The notes beneath the pieces were generated by a model. That model saw only the letters and a list, made by a program, of their open reading frames with translations. It was not told where the DNA came from and did no database searches. A stretch of 64,000 bases of DNA from Bacteroidales bacterium (GTDB taxonomy: Bacteria; Bacteroidota; Bacteroidia; Bacteroidales; F082): assembly GCA_024400425.1 (NCBI GenBank), contig JAKSMV010000013.1, positions 1 to 64,000 on the forward strand, in the 5' to 3' direction. Shown here piece by piece: positions 39,117-48,084 of this stretch (the first letter of the stretch is position 1; each line of letters begins with the position of its first letter). A program made the position numbers and the translations under genes.

Positions 39117-39923
39117 ATGAGCAAAATCAATAAATTTTTCAAGGCCGTCGGACGCATTTGCCGTCATCCCTATCTGCTCAACCTCGTGCTTCAGGACGAA
39201 GACACCATGAGAGAAGAAACGGTGCGCCGCCATGGCTTTGCCGATGGCCTGCCCGTCATCGAAATCAACCAACTCTTCCCCAACTTCGCCGAGACCGCCG
39301 AGCCTTACGCCTACCTCTCGGGAGCCACGATGCCCATCGACATCGCGCTACTGCGTGGCTTGGCCAAGAAATACGAGGTGAACGACTATTTCGAGATTGG
39401 CACCTGGCGCGGCGAAAGCGTCGCCAACCTCGCCGCCGTGGCACAGCATTGCGTCACCTTCAACCTCCCGATGGACAAAATCGTCGAGCTGACCCACGAC
39501 CAACGCTATGCCAATCTCCACAGCTTCTTCAGCAAGAACCTCGACAACGTCGAACAGCTTTACGGCGACTCGCAGACCTTCGACTTCAAGCCCCACTTCG
39601 GGAAATACGACATGGTCTTCGTTGACGGCGACCACCACACCGAAGCGGTAAAACGCGACACCGAGACCGCCTTCAGGCTTCTGAAGAACGAGCGTTCCAT
39701 CATCGTTTGGCACGATTATGCCCTCGACCCAGAGACCATCCGCTGGAACGTGCTCTCCGCCATCCTCGACGGCACACCCGCCGACAAACGCGGGCATCTC
39801 TACCACGTCTCCAACACCCTCTGCGCCGTCTATCTGCCCGACGACTTCACGACGCACACCCTCGTCCCCTACGAGACGCCAAAGAAATATTTCAAGGTCG
39901 AAATCAGCACACACGAGTGCTAA
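39117..39923 (+). CDS. Class I SAM-dependent methyltransferase
   Basis: The 268-residue predicted methyltransferase has a Rossmann core. Motif I is DYFEIGTWRGESVANLAAVA around residue 90, and the acidic motif is YDMVFVDGDHHTEAVKRDTE, in which the VDGDH is typical of the Methyltransf_24 group. The N-terminal 80 residues are less conserved. Start MSKINKFFKAVGRICRHP was chosen because the promoter box lies just upstream. It precedes the glycosyltransferase by 12 bases, so a sugar or glycolipid substrate is plausible but inferred from position only. Confidence 0.78.
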   Translation: MSKINKFFKAVGRICRHPYLLNLVLQDEDTMREETVRRHGFADGLPVIEINQLFPNFAETAEPYAYLSGATMPIDIALLRGLAKKYEVNDYFEIGTWRGESVANLAAVAQHCVTFNLPMDKIVELTHDQRYANLHSFFSKNLDNVEQLYGDSQTFDFKPHFGKYDMVFVDGDHHTEAVKRDTETAFRLLKNERSIIVWHDYALDPETIRWNVLSAILDGTPADKRGHLYHVSNTLCAVYLPDDFTTHTLVPYETPKKYFKVEISTHEC

Positions 39924-39935
39924 AAAACTGCGACG

Positions 39936-41072
39936 ATGAACATACTGCACCTTCTGAGTTGGTTCCCTAAGCCTGACGACCCCACCTTGGGCAATTTCTG
40001 CATCCGCATGATTGATGCCCTGCCCGAAGATTGCCATTCGGTCATCCTTTCGGTTTGCGATGGCAAAGACCTCTGCAAATCGTTCGAAATCAAAACCATA
40101 GAAGGCGCACATCACACCCATATCCAAATCCAGATTAGGCCACCAAAAAACGCAGCGTTGCGCAAGCTGAAGATGCTCAGGATGTACCAATACGGTCTGC
40201 GCTACATCAAGAAGAACTACTTCGAGCCCGACCTAATCCACCTCCACGTAAGCTATCCTTTAGGTCGCATGGCCTTGCTCTGGCACAAGCTTTACGGCTA
40301 TCGTTATGTTCTCACCGAGCACTGGACCATCTACCAGCCACAGAATAAAGACGTGATGCGAGGCGCGCTGAAACGCAACATCCTACGCGTCGCCAACCAT
40401 GCCTCCGTCATCATGCCCGTCAGCCTCGACCTGCAACACTGCATGGAAGGCCACGGAGTGAGAAACCGTTTTAAAGTCATCTACAACTTGGTTGACACCA
40501 GCGTTTTCCGCTTAGGGGCACCTACAAGCGGCAACGTCAAGAAACGCATGTTGCACATCTCTACCCTACGCGACGAAGCCAAGAATTTCAGCGGCATCTT
40601 GCGCACCATCGAACGCCTGCGCCAACAGCGTGACGACTTCGAATTGCACGTCATCCACGACTACGAGGTCCTCGAGTTCAAGGCTTTCGTGAAGGAGCAC
40701 CATCTTGACGACTGCGTTATCTTTCACGGCAAGAAGACCTCAGCCGAGGTGGCCGAAGCCTATGCACAGAGCGATTTCTTCGTCCTGTTCTCCAACTTCG
40801 AGAACCTGCCTTGCGTGCTGGTCGAAGCCTTTGCCTCAGGCGTGCCCGTGCTCACCACCGACGTGGGCGGCATTGCCGAAATCGTGAATCCTGAACGCGG
40901 CATCCTCATCCACCAAGGCGATGAAGAAGCCCTGCTCCGAGGCATGAACCAACTGCTTGACACCTACCGCGATTACGACCGGCAAGCCATCCGGCAATAT
41001 GCCCTGCAGACCTTCGACAGCAAGATTATCGGCGAACAAATCTTCCAAGAATATTTGAAGACCCTGAATTAA
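39936..41072 (+). CDS. Glycosyltransferase family 4 (GT-B fold)
   Basis: This 378-residue cytosolic or membrane-associated glycosyltransferase transfers a sugar from a nucleotide donor. The N-terminal domain starts MNILHLLSWFPKPDDPTLGN and has DLIHLHVSYPLGRMALLWHK. The C-terminal domain carries the GT4 donor-binding block VLVEAFASGVPVLTTDVGGI around residue 290, with GILIHQGDEEALLRG after it. Given the preceding flippase and methyltransferase, it most likely builds a surface polysaccharide. Donor and acceptor cannot be told from sequence. Confidence 0.87.
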   Translation: MNILHLLSWFPKPDDPTLGNFCIRMIDALPEDCHSVILSVCDGKDLCKSFEIKTIEGAHHTHIQIQIRPPKNAALRKLKMLRMYQYGLRYIKKNYFEPDLIHLHVSYPLGRMALLWHKLYGYRYVLTEHWTIYQPQNKDVMRGALKRNILRVANHASVIMPVSLDLQHCMEGHGVRNRFKVIYNLVDTSVFRLGAPTSGNVKKRMLHISTLRDEAKNFSGILRTIERLRQQRDDFELHVIHDYEVLEFKAFVKEHHLDDCVIFHGKKTSAEVAEAYAQSDFFVLFSNFENLPCVLVEAFASGVPVLTTDVGGIAEIVNPERGILIHQGDEEALLRGMNQLLDTYRDYDRQAIRQYALQTFDSKIIGEQIFQEYLKTLN

Positions 41073-41123
41073 TCAAATTAAAAATTCTTTCCCATTAATC
41101 TTTCATAATTCAATTTCTATTTC

Positions 41124-41131
41124 TATATTTG
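41124..41131 (+). promoter_or_regulatory. -7 box (TATATTTG) for T9SS cargo gene
   Basis: This is an exact TAnnTTTG match 68 bases before the start of the secreted protein at 41200. Confidence 0.65.
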
Positions 41132-41199
41132 CAGCGTCATAGCATAAACTTTGAAATTTCAAACACAATTCAATTATTAACTAACTAAATTTTAATCAC

Positions 41200-43680
41200 A
41201 TGAAGAAAGTATCTTTACTCATTGCGATGATTGCCTTCGTTTGCGGCAATGCATTCGCACAGATGAGCTTCGACTTCAACCAGTACAATGCTGGTGACAA
41301 GATTGCTCAGACAATTGGTGACCCATGGACAACATGGTCAAATACTCCTGGTAGCGCTGAAGACGGCGTTTTCGGTGAAGCCGGTGGCTCAATGGCAGCT
41401 CATTTCACCTATGGCAACGACCAAGTCGTTATGCTTGGCGACCACTCGACAGGTGTTTATGACCTCGAATTCGACGCTTACGTTCCAGAAGGCAAGAACG
41501 GTTACTTCAACGTTCTTCACGATTTCGCTGGCTCTGCTAGCACATGGGCTATGCAAGTCTATCTGCACGAAACCAACGATGGTCAAAACAGCACCCAAGC
41601 TCCTGGTCATGGTACCGTCCATGCTGGTAGCAACGGCACCTGCGACCTTCCTTGTGTCTATGACGAATGGATGCACTTCCGCGTTCATGTAGATGCTGAC
41701 AACGATGTCGCTGAACTCTATTTCAACGAAGAATTGATGTGCACATGGCAGTGGAGCCTGGACAGCTTCGGTGAAAGCACCGTTGGCCGTAACCTCTCAG
41801 CTATGGACTTCTTCCCTCCAGAGAATGCTTCAACATCAGAATTCTACATCGACAACCTCGAAGTTACCCTCCAAGGCAATGACGAAGTGTTGATTTTCGA
41901 TCCATTCGAAGAATACACTGCCGGTAACAAGATTGCCGTTGAATCAGCAGCTGCTGGTCACGACTGGTGGACCACTTGGTCAAACACCCCAGGTAGCGCT
42001 GAAGACGGCGTTGTGGCTGACTACGACAACACCCAATGCGGTCACCTCACCTACAACAACGACCAAGTTCTCCTCCTCGGCGATGAAGAAAACGGCATCT
42101 ACGACCTCGAATTCGACATCCTCGTCCCAGAAGGCAAGAACGGTTACTTCAACATCCTGCACCACTTCGCAGGTTCAGCCAGCACCTGGGCTATGCAGTG
42201 CTACCTCCACCTGACCAACGATGGTCAAAACAGCACCCCAGCTCCTGGTCACGGCACCATCCACGCTGGTTCGAACAGCACTGCTGACGTTCCTTGCGTC
42301 TATGATGCTTGGATGCACTTCCGCCTCCATGTCGATACCGACAACGATGTGGCTGAATACTACTACACCGCTCCTGGCGAAGACGAAGTTCTCGTCTGCA
42401 CATGGCAATGGAGCTTGGACAGCTTCGGTGAAAGCACTGTTGGCCGCACCCTTTCAGCTATGGACTTCTTCCCTCCAGAGAATGCCGCTACATCAGAATA
42501 CTACCTCGACAACTTCAGCTTCAAGAAGATTGGTGGCGAATCAGCTCCTGTCCTGAGCACTGACGTTGATGAGTTCTATTTTGAACTCGAAGAAGATGAC
42601 ATGGATTCTCAAACCTTCACTATCAGCAACGATGGTAACTCAATCGGCGACTACATCGCTTACATCGACTTCGGCGAAGGCCAAGGCGGTTCAGCAACTC
42701 AGGACATTTACTACGACATCGACCCAGACCTCAACACCGGCGACAACATTTCAGGCGTTGGCCTCAATATTGAAGAACCAGAACTGATTGAAGTTGGCGC
42801 TATGTTCTCAGCTGCTACATACGCTGGTGCTGTCATGGGCACCAAGATTACTAAGGCTGAATATCTCATCGTCGAATTCACCGAAGGTGGTAACGGCATC
42901 GAACCTAACACTCCTCTCACATTCCGCATCTATGGTCAAGGCCTCTATGGTCAGCCAGGCGCATTGCTTGCCGAAAAGGTTCTGCCTTACAACCAGATTG
43001 TCAGCAACGCATGGAACACCGTTACTTTCGACGAACCAGTCGACTTAACCGGTTACAATGTTTGGGCTACATGTGAATTCACACAGGCTATCGGCGGTTA
43101 TCCGATGTGCTTCGACGGTGGCACACACGTTGAAGGTGGCGACATGTATCGCACCAGAGGTGGTGGCGCTTTCAGCTCAGCTTCAGCTAACTTCTCTGAA
43201 GACTATGGTAACTTCCATATCCGCATCACCTGCGAAGGCAGCCCTGTCTCTGCAACATGGGCAAGCATCAACAAGGCAGATGGTTCTCTTATGGCTGGTG
43301 CAAGTGATGAAATCAGAGTGTCTGTCAACTCAATCGGTCTCAGCGAAGGTGATGAATACGAGGCTACCCTCATCATCAACAGCAACGACCCTGAAAATCC
43401 TGTGATTGAACTTCCTATCACCCTTGTAGTTGGTATCGATGGTGTTGTCGAAACCACAAATGCTAACATCATCTATCCTAACCCAAGCAACGGCAACGTC
43501 ACTGTTGAAGCACAAGGCACCCTCGCTATCTACAATGTGGCCGGTCAACTCGTCCGCATCGTCAACCTCGACAGCGAAATCAACACCATCGACATGAACG
43601 TCGAAAACGGTGTCTATTTCTTCAGCATCTACGACAACAACGGCAACAACACTGTCAGCCGCGTCGTCGTCGCTAAGTAA
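41200..43680 (+). CDS. Secreted T9SS cargo protein with two tandem domains
   Basis: This 826-residue exported protein has a signal peptide (MKKVSLLIAMIAFVCGNAFA). Two similar domains of about 200 residues follow (roughly 23-225 and 229-447). They share WSNTPGSAEDGV, YDLEFD, VPEGKNGYFN, FAGSASTWAMQ, TCTWQWSLDSFGESTVGR-like and SAMDFFPPENA blocks. Each looks like a jelly-roll (LamG-type) module. An Ig-like stretch (VLSTDVDEFYFELEEDDMDS) and a further beta domain come next. The last 75 residues are a type A T9SS sorting tail (NIIYPNPSNGNVTVEAQGTL to SRVVVAK). It is probably surface-attached by PorU. The ligand is unknown. Confidence 0.85.
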   Translation: MKKVSLLIAMIAFVCGNAFAQMSFDFNQYNAGDKIAQTIGDPWTTWSNTPGSAEDGVFGEAGGSMAAHFTYGNDQVVMLGDHSTGVYDLEFDAYVPEGKNGYFNVLHDFAGSASTWAMQVYLHETNDGQNSTQAPGHGTVHAGSNGTCDLPCVYDEWMHFRVHVDADNDVAELYFNEELMCTWQWSLDSFGESTVGRNLSAMDFFPPENASTSEFYIDNLEVTLQGNDEVLIFDPFEEYTAGNKIAVESAAAGHDWWTTWSNTPGSAEDGVVADYDNTQCGHLTYNNDQVLLLGDEENGIYDLEFDILVPEGKNGYFNILHHFAGSASTWAMQCYLHLTNDGQNSTPAPGHGTIHAGSNSTADVPCVYDAWMHFRLHVDTDNDVAEYYYTAPGEDEVLVCTWQWSLDSFGESTVGRTLSAMDFFPPENAATSEYYLDNFSFKKIGGESAPVLSTDVDEFYFELEEDDMDSQTFTISNDGNSIGDYIAYIDFGEGQGGSATQDIYYDIDPDLNTGDNISGVGLNIEEPELIEVGAMFSAATYAGAVMGTKITKAEYLIVEFTEGGNGIEPNTPLTFRIYGQGLYGQPGALLAEKVLPYNQIVSNAWNTVTFDEPVDLTGYNVWATCEFTQAIGGYPMCFDGGTHVEGGDMYRTRGGGAFSSASANFSEDYGNFHIRITCEGSPVSATWASINKADGSLMAGASDEIRVSVNSIGLSEGDEYEATLIINSNDPENPVIELPITLVVGIDGVVETTNANIIYPNPSNGNVTVEAQGTLAIYNVAGQLVRIVNLDSEINTIDMNVENGVYFFSIYDNNGNNTVSRVVVAK

Positions 43681-43702
43681 TTCCTCACCGGAATACATAT
43701 CG

Positions 43703-43734
43703 AAAAAGTCGCTCCTTTCGGGGCGACTTTTTTT
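43703..43734 (+). terminator. Rho-independent terminator after T9SS cargo gene
   Basis: The 11-pair stem (43705-43715 with 43720-43730, one wobble) has a TTTC loop and is followed by a T-run. Confidence 0.88.
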
Positions 43735-43745
43735 GTATTTTTCAC

Positions 43746-43753
43746 TATCTTTG
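43746..43753 (+). promoter_or_regulatory. -7 box (TATCTTTG) for lipoprotein gene
   Basis: This is an exact TAnnTTTG match 25 bases before the lipoprotein ATG and just after the previous terminator. Confidence 0.65.
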
Positions 43754-43778
43754 CCCACAAATACAATCTCTATTGCTT

Positions 43779-44798
43779 ATGCGTCACACATTATTCATAT
43801 CATCAATTTTCTTCATGCTGTTTCTTTTATCGTGCAGCACCGATTTGGATTTGTTTGCCGACTACAAGGAAACCCCTGTCGTTTATGGTCTTTTGGATGC
43901 TGATGCCGACACCAATTTCGTCATTATCAAGCGCGCTTTTCTGGCCGAAGACGAGCCCATGCAGTATATCAACATTCCCGATTCGACCAACTATCCAGGC
44001 CGGTTGGATGTGCGTGTTGTGGAATATTGCAATGGCAAGAAATCGCGCGAAATCATCCTCGACACCATCACAAAATACAACAAGGAATCAGGTCTATTCC
44101 CCTACCCAAAACAGACCGTGTATTACACCGCAGAACCGCTCCACCGAAATACCGCTTCGCACGAATACAGCTACCAGTTGCGAGCCGTTGTTAAAGGCGA
44201 CACCATCAAAGCGACAACCAAGATGGTTGGAGGCAGTGGCTTTGAGATTTGGAGCCGTACTGCAAATTTCTCCATATATCCCGACAACACCTACCCCAAG
44301 AAGGTCTTTTTCTATCCAGCGCAAAACGGTGCAATCTACCAAGTCAGTGCGAGTTTCACTTTCCGCGAACAGCGTGGCGAAGGAAACGATTCGGTGCCAC
44401 GCACCATGTATTGGGAATTGGGCACACTTCATTACGAAGACCTTTATTTGAATTCCAATGGACTATATTATATCAACTATTTAGCAGGGACGTTCTACAA
44501 GAACCTTCGGGACTTTTTGGGTGCCGACACCATCCCGATTGGAGTCACGCGTCTTCTCGGCGATTGGCCCGTCACTTTCTATATCTGTACAGGAGGATGG
44601 GAAATGGAAGAGTACATGCTGTTCAACGGATTGACAGGCGATCATGCGCAAAGTCACCCGGAATATAGTCCAATCGAAGGCGGCATAGGCTTGTTTTCGT
44701 CGCGTTGCTATCGGACGCAAAAGGCGCGTTTAGCAGGAACGACCGTGCCCGAATTGATAAACCTGAACTGGGGGTTCAAATACTCAGGCGGAGAGTAG
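43779..44798 (+). CDS. DUF4249-type lipoprotein
   Basis: This 339-residue exported lipoprotein has the lipobox LFLLSCSTD, acylated cysteine at residue 19. The following ETPVVYGLLDADADTNFVII and KRAFLAEDE match the start of DUF4249-type lipoproteins of Bacteroidota, often linked to outer-membrane uptake systems. The middle is a beta-rich Ig-like fold, and the end (EGGIGLFSSRCYRTQ) is also typical. Start ATG 43779 was chosen over an upstream TTG because it gives a clean signal sequence. No TonB-dependent receptor is adjacent here, and the function is unknown. Confidence 0.75.
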   Translation: MRHTLFISSIFFMLFLLSCSTDLDLFADYKETPVVYGLLDADADTNFVIIKRAFLAEDEPMQYINIPDSTNYPGRLDVRVVEYCNGKKSREIILDTITKYNKESGLFPYPKQTVYYTAEPLHRNTASHEYSYQLRAVVKGDTIKATTKMVGGSGFEIWSRTANFSIYPDNTYPKKVFFYPAQNGAIYQVSASFTFREQRGEGNDSVPRTMYWELGTLHYEDLYLNSNGLYYINYLAGTFYKNLRDFLGADTIPIGVTRLLGDWPVTFYICTGGWEMEEYMLFNGLTGDHAQSHPEYSPIEGGIGLFSSRCYRTQKARLAGTTVPELINLNWGFKYSGGE

Positions 44799-44800
44799 AA

Positions 44801-45544
44801 TTAGTCCAATCTTGTCATCTCGGCCATAATGATAGCGGCGGCAACGGAAGCATTCAGCGATTCGGTCAAGCTGCCTTCAGCGCGAGGAATGGTGATGGGA
44901 TGCGTGATGAGAGGCAAGATATTCGGCCTGATGCCATGCGATTCGCTGCCAATGACGACGATGCCTTCCATTTTGCCATGCTTCTTGAAAAGGTTTTCGC
45001 CATTCAGCAAGGCGCCGTAAATGGCCTTGCCTTCGCTCTTTTTCTTGTCGAGAAAGGCCTCCAAATCCGTTTCTACGATGTTCATCCTGAAAATGGAACC
45101 CATGGTAGCCTGAATCACCTTCGGATTCCAAATCTCCACACAATCGGTGCTGCACACGATGTTGCGGATGCCGAACCAGTCGGCAGTGCGGATGATGGTA
45201 CCCATGTTTCCAGGATTGGCGATACCGTCTAAGGCCAGCACCACAGTCGATTTGTCATCAATCATAGTCGATTTGGGCTGGCGTGCCACGGCCAGAATGC
45301 CCGGAGCCGTATCTTGGCCACTCATTTGTTCCATCTGCACCTCGGTAACCGTTTCGAGGCCATCGAAATGGGTCTCGTTGACTTCAAGATAACGTTCGGT
45401 CGCATAAAGGCCAACGACATCGAAGCCTGAATCCATGAGTTCGGCGACCATCTTACGGCCTTCCACCACTAAGAGTTGTTGCTCCTTGCGGTATTTCTGC
45501 TGCTTGAGCGACTGTATGAGTTTGATAATGTTTTTCGTAATCAT
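44801..45544 (-). CDS. SpoU-family RNA 2'-O-methyltransferase (second paralogue)
   Basis: This 247-residue SAM-dependent RNA ribose methyltransferase is related to RlmB and TsnR. The N-terminal substrate-binding domain (LKQQKYRKEQQLLVVEGRKM) is followed by the SPOUT domain: ALDGIANPGNMGTIIRTADW (motif 1), IGSESHGI (motif 2) and IPRAEGSLTESLNASVAAAI (motif 3). Start MITKNIIKL was chosen because a TAnnTTTG box ends 4 bases upstream, which would leave the message almost without a leader. It converges on the lipoprotein gene with a 2-base gap. Confidence 0.88.
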   Translation of the reverse strand: MITKNIIKLIQSLKQQKYRKEQQLLVVEGRKMVAELMDSGFDVVGLYATERYLEVNETHFDGLETVTEVQMEQMSGQDTAPGILAVARQPKSTMIDDKSTVVLALDGIANPGNMGTIIRTADWFGIRNIVCSTDCVEIWNPKVIQATMGSIFRMNIVETDLEAFLDKKKSEGKAIYGALLNGENLFKKHGKMEGIVVIGSESHGIRPNILPLITHPITIPRAEGSLTESLNASVAAAIIMAEMTRLD

Positions 45545-45548
45545 GCTG

Positions 45549-45556
45549 CAAAGGTA
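45549..45556 (-). promoter_or_regulatory. -7 box (TACCTTTG) directly before SpoU gene
   Basis: This is an exact TAnnTTTG match on the minus strand with only 4 bases before the ATG. Transcription would start at or next to the start codon. It also adjoins the rplI terminator. Confidence 0.55.
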
Positions 45557-45557
45557 G

Positions 45558-45595
45558 GAAAAAAACAAAGGCCGTTTCTTGCGAAACAGCCTTTG
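45558..45595 (-). terminator. Rho-independent terminator after rplI
   Basis: The arms 45566-45578 and 45583-45595 pair over 13 positions with one mismatch around a short loop, and the minus strand continues in a T-run (45559-45565). It ends the rpsF-rpsR-rplI transcript. Confidence 0.85.
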
Positions 45596-45615
45596 GATTG
45601 CTATTGTTGCAGGAC

Positions 45616-46065
45616 TTATTCAGCGACAACGGTGAAAGGAATTTCAACCAGGACTTCCTTGTGGAGTCTGACCTTGGCTTGGTATTCGCCAAGTTCCTTA
45701 ATGTTTTCTTCGCTGAGGGCGATTTGCTTGCGGTCGATTTCGAGGTTGCTGGCTTCCTTGATGGCGTTAGCAATCTGGATGTTGTTGACCGAACCGAAAA
45801 TCTTGCCACTTTCAGAAGCCTTGGCACCGATGGTGAGCTTCAGGCCTTCGAGAGCCTTAGCCATTTCGAGAGCTTCGTTCTTGATCTTTTCGGCTTTGTG
45901 AGCTTGTTGGCGAATTTCTTCAGCCAAGATCTTGCGGTTGCGTTCAGTAGCAACGATGGCGAGACCCTGAGGGACGAGGAAATTACGGGCGTAGCCAGGC
46001 TTCACGTTGACGATATCGTTCTTATATCCTAAGTTATTGATGTCTTGTTTCAGAATGATTTCCAT
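45616..46065 (-). CDS. rplI: 50S ribosomal protein L9
   Basis: L9 has two globular domains joined by a long helix and limits frameshifting on the large subunit. The 149 residues begin MEIILKQDINNLGYKNDIVN and contain VKPGYARNFLVPQGLAIVAT, the N-terminal signature, then the charged helix (about 45-75) and the C-terminal domain. It follows rpsR by 18 bases and ends at a clear terminator. Confidence 0.97.
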   Translation of the reverse strand: MEIILKQDINNLGYKNDIVNVKPGYARNFLVPQGLAIVATERNRKILAEEIRQQAHKAEKIKNEALEMAKALEGLKLTIGAKASESGKIFGSVNNIQIANAIKEASNLEIDRKQIALSEENIKELGEYQAKVRLHKEVLVEIPFTVVAE

Positions 46066-46083
46066 TTCTAATCCTCCTATTAA

Positions 46084-46359
46084 TTATTTCAAACAGTCAG
46101 CTAAGTAAGGCATCAGGGCGAGGTGGCGGGCACGCTTGATAGCTTGGGCGACCTTGCGCTGGTATTTTGTTGAGGTACCGGTGATGCGGCGAGGCAGGAT
46201 CTTGCCTTGTTCGTTCACGAACTTCATGAGGAAGTCAGCATCTTTGTAGTCGATGTACTTGATGCGGTTCTTCTTGAAGCGGCAGTATTTCTTTCTGGTG
46301 GTATCGACTGCGATAGGAGTCAAATATTTGATGTCATTGTTGTTGTTAACTTGTGCCAT
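46084..46359 (-). CDS. rpsR: 30S ribosomal protein S18
   Basis: S18 pairs with S6 on the platform of the small subunit. The 91 residues contain [20 protein letters not shown] and the signature [20 protein letters not shown], then [13 protein letters not shown]. The N-terminal extension of about 15 residues is asparagine-rich. It lies 26 bases after rpsF; no ssb or priB lies between them. Confidence 0.97.
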   Translation of the reverse strand: MAQVNNNNDIKYLTPIAVDTTRKKYCRFKKNRIKYIDYKDADFLMKFVNEQGKILPRRITGTSTKYQRKVAQAIKRARHLALMPYLADCLK

Positions 46360-46385
46360 TTCTTTAGATTTTTACTTGTTCAACA

Positions 46386-46739
46386 TTAAGCTTGTGCTTC
46401 AGCGGCTTTGTCGGCAGCCTTTTGGCGTCTCTTCTCGTTGTAGGCAATAGCGTGCTTGTCTAATTTGACGGTGAGGAAACGGAGGATGCGTTCGTCGCGC
46501 TTCAGTTCTGTTTCGAAATCGGCAATGACATTACCTTCGGCTTTGAACTCAAAAAGTTGATAAAAGCCTGTTGATTTTTTCTGGATTGGGTAGGCGAGTT
46601 TGCGCATGCCCCAGTTCTCTTGATGAATGAATTCAGCGCCGGCAGCGGTCAGCTGATCTTCAAACTTCTTTACCGCTTCCTTCATCTGGTCGTCAGATAA
46701 AACGGGAGTCACAATGAAAACGGTTTCGTACTGATTCAT
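46386..46739 (-). CDS. rpsF: 30S ribosomal protein S6
   Basis: S6 binds 16S rRNA together with S18. The 117 residues begin [20 protein letters not shown] and contain [20 protein letters not shown], the family signature. The C-terminal tail is alanine and lysine rich ([14 protein letters not shown]). It is the first gene of the rpsF-rpsR-rplI operon, with a promoter box 56 bases upstream. Confidence 0.96.
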   Translation of the reverse strand: MNQYETVFIVTPVLSDDQMKEAVKKFEDQLTAAGAEFIHQENWGMRKLAYPIQKKSTGFYQLFEFKAEGNVIADFETELKRDERILRFLTVKLDKHAIAYNEKRRQKAADKAAEAQA

Positions 46740-46795
46740 AATTACTTGATAGTTAATAATTTAATTTGTTGTTATTTGTGCTTTATTAGCGGGTG

Positions 46796-46803
46796 CAAAA
46801 ATA
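46796..46803 (-). promoter_or_regulatory. -7 box (TATTTTTG) for rpsF operon
   Basis: This is an exact TAnnTTTG match on the minus strand, leaving a leader of about 50 bases before rpsF. Confidence 0.65.
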
Positions 46804-46848
46804 CGACTTTTTTCTTAATACACAATAGTTTATGAGAAAAAATACAAA

Positions 46849-46927
46849 ATGTTGGTTGCATACAACACTTTTTATCAAAAAATGTCGTGTACAACCAACA
46901 TATTTACACAAAAAAGTGTTGTGTAAA
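46849..46927 (-). terminator. Two consecutive hairpins after wecB
   Basis: On the minus strand a perfect 9-pair hairpin (46903-46911 with 46919-46927) comes first, 11 bases after the wecB stop. A longer imperfect hairpin follows, closed by a perfect 10-pair stem (46849-46858 with 46892-46901), then a T-rich stretch. They probably end wecB transcription and insulate the rpsF promoter. Confidence 0.6.
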
Positions 46928-46938
46928 GACAACAACTC

Positions 46939-48084
46939 TTAGTTATTTAAACTAGAATTCCACATTTCTTCCAACATGAATTCCGCAGCTTTTCCGTTGC
47001 CGAAGATTTCGGGGAAATCGGTTGGTGGCGTAGCCTTGAATTGCTTCCAGCTGTCGAGGATGCGCTGTTTGTCGGCATCGGCCAAAACCGCCGAGCCTGT
47101 CTTCACGATTTCAACCCATTCCGTTTCAGGACGCAAGATGATGCAAGGCTTCTTGAAGAAATAGGATTCTTTCTGCACGCCGCCCGAGTCGGTCATGACG
47201 AGCATGGCGTTGCGTTCCAGTTCAATCATTTCGAGGAAAGAAACAGGCGGTATCAACTTGATGCTTTCGGAGTTGAAAAGTTTCTCCTGATTCTCTGCGC
47301 TGAGATTGGTTTTCAGCAATTTAGCCGTTCTTGGATGCAGAGGCAAAACGACAACGGCTTCTTTTGAAACTTCGATAATTGATTCGAAAATGGCGGTCAG
47401 GCGTTGGGGCTGGTCGGTGTTGCTGTCGCGGTGTATGGTGGAAAGCACAAACGGTTTGCCGCTTAATCCTAAACGCTGGATGATGTCGGTCTTCTCGGCG
47501 GATAAAGTGGAGAAATACAGGCTGTTGTCGTACATGATGTCGCCGCAATGATACACTTTCGGATTGTCGATGGTGTAAGGACCAACATTGTCCATCGGGA
47601 AGCCTTCGCGCTTCAGGTTCTCATAGCCCGCCAAAGTAGGCGAGAAAAGCAAAGTCGAGCAGTGGTCGCACACGATGCGGTTGATTTCTTCGGGCATGCT
47701 CTTGTTGTAGGAGCGCAATCCTGCCTCAATATGAACGATGGGAACATGTATCTTTGCAGCGGCCACGGCACCTGCAAGGGTCGAGTTGGTGTCGCCATAA
47801 AGCACGATATAGTCAGGTTTCTCTTCAACGAGGATTTTCTCGATGCCTTCGGTCATGCGGGCGGTCTGCACGCCATGCGAGGCCGAGCCTACATGCAGGT
47901 TGTAGTCGGGATGTGGGATGCCCAACTCGTCGAAAAACACTTGCGACATGTTTTCGTCGTAGTGCTGACCGGTGTGGACGATGATTTCCGTAATCCTGTC
48001 AGCAAAACTATTCTTGATGGCGCGGCTCAGTGCAGCGGCCTTAATGATTTGGGGGCGTGCCCCTATGATGGTGACTATTTTCAT
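46939..48084 (-). CDS. wecB: UDP-N-acetylglucosamine 2-epimerase
   Basis: WecB interconverts UDP-GlcNAc and UDP-ManNAc in the cytosol, feeding ManNAc-type sugars into surface polysaccharides. The 381 residues begin MKIVTIIGARPQIIKAAALS, followed by VHTGQHYDENMSQVFF, LYGDTNSTLAGAVAAAKIHV, HIEAGLRSYNKSMPEEINR and the C-terminal MTDSGGVQKESYFFKKPCII, all family signatures. Its start overlaps the radC stop by 4 bases, so the two are translationally coupled. Confidence 0.94.
   Translation of the reverse strand: MKIVTIIGARPQIIKAAALSRAIKNSFADRITEIIVHTGQHYDENMSQVFFDELGIPHPDYNLHVGSASHGVQTARMTEGIEKILVEEKPDYIVLYGDTNSTLAGAVAAAKIHVPIVHIEAGLRSYNKSMPEEINRIVCDHCSTLLFSPTLAGYENLKREGFPMDNVGPYTIDNPKVYHCGDIMYDNSLYFSTLSAEKTDIIQRLGLSGKPFVLSTIHRDSNTDQPQRLTAIFESIIEVSKEAVVVLPLHPRTAKLLKTNLSAENQEKLFNSESIKLIPPVSFLEMIELERNAMLVMTDSGGVQKESYFFKKPCIILRPETEWVEIVKTGSAVLADADKQRILDSWKQFKATPPTDFPEIFGNGKAAEFMLEEMWNSSLNN

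Noticed and set aside
43779..44798. Possible TonB-dependent transport locus with the DUF4249-type lipoprotein
   Set aside because: No TonB-dependent receptor or plug domain is found next to it, so no uptake system is claimed.
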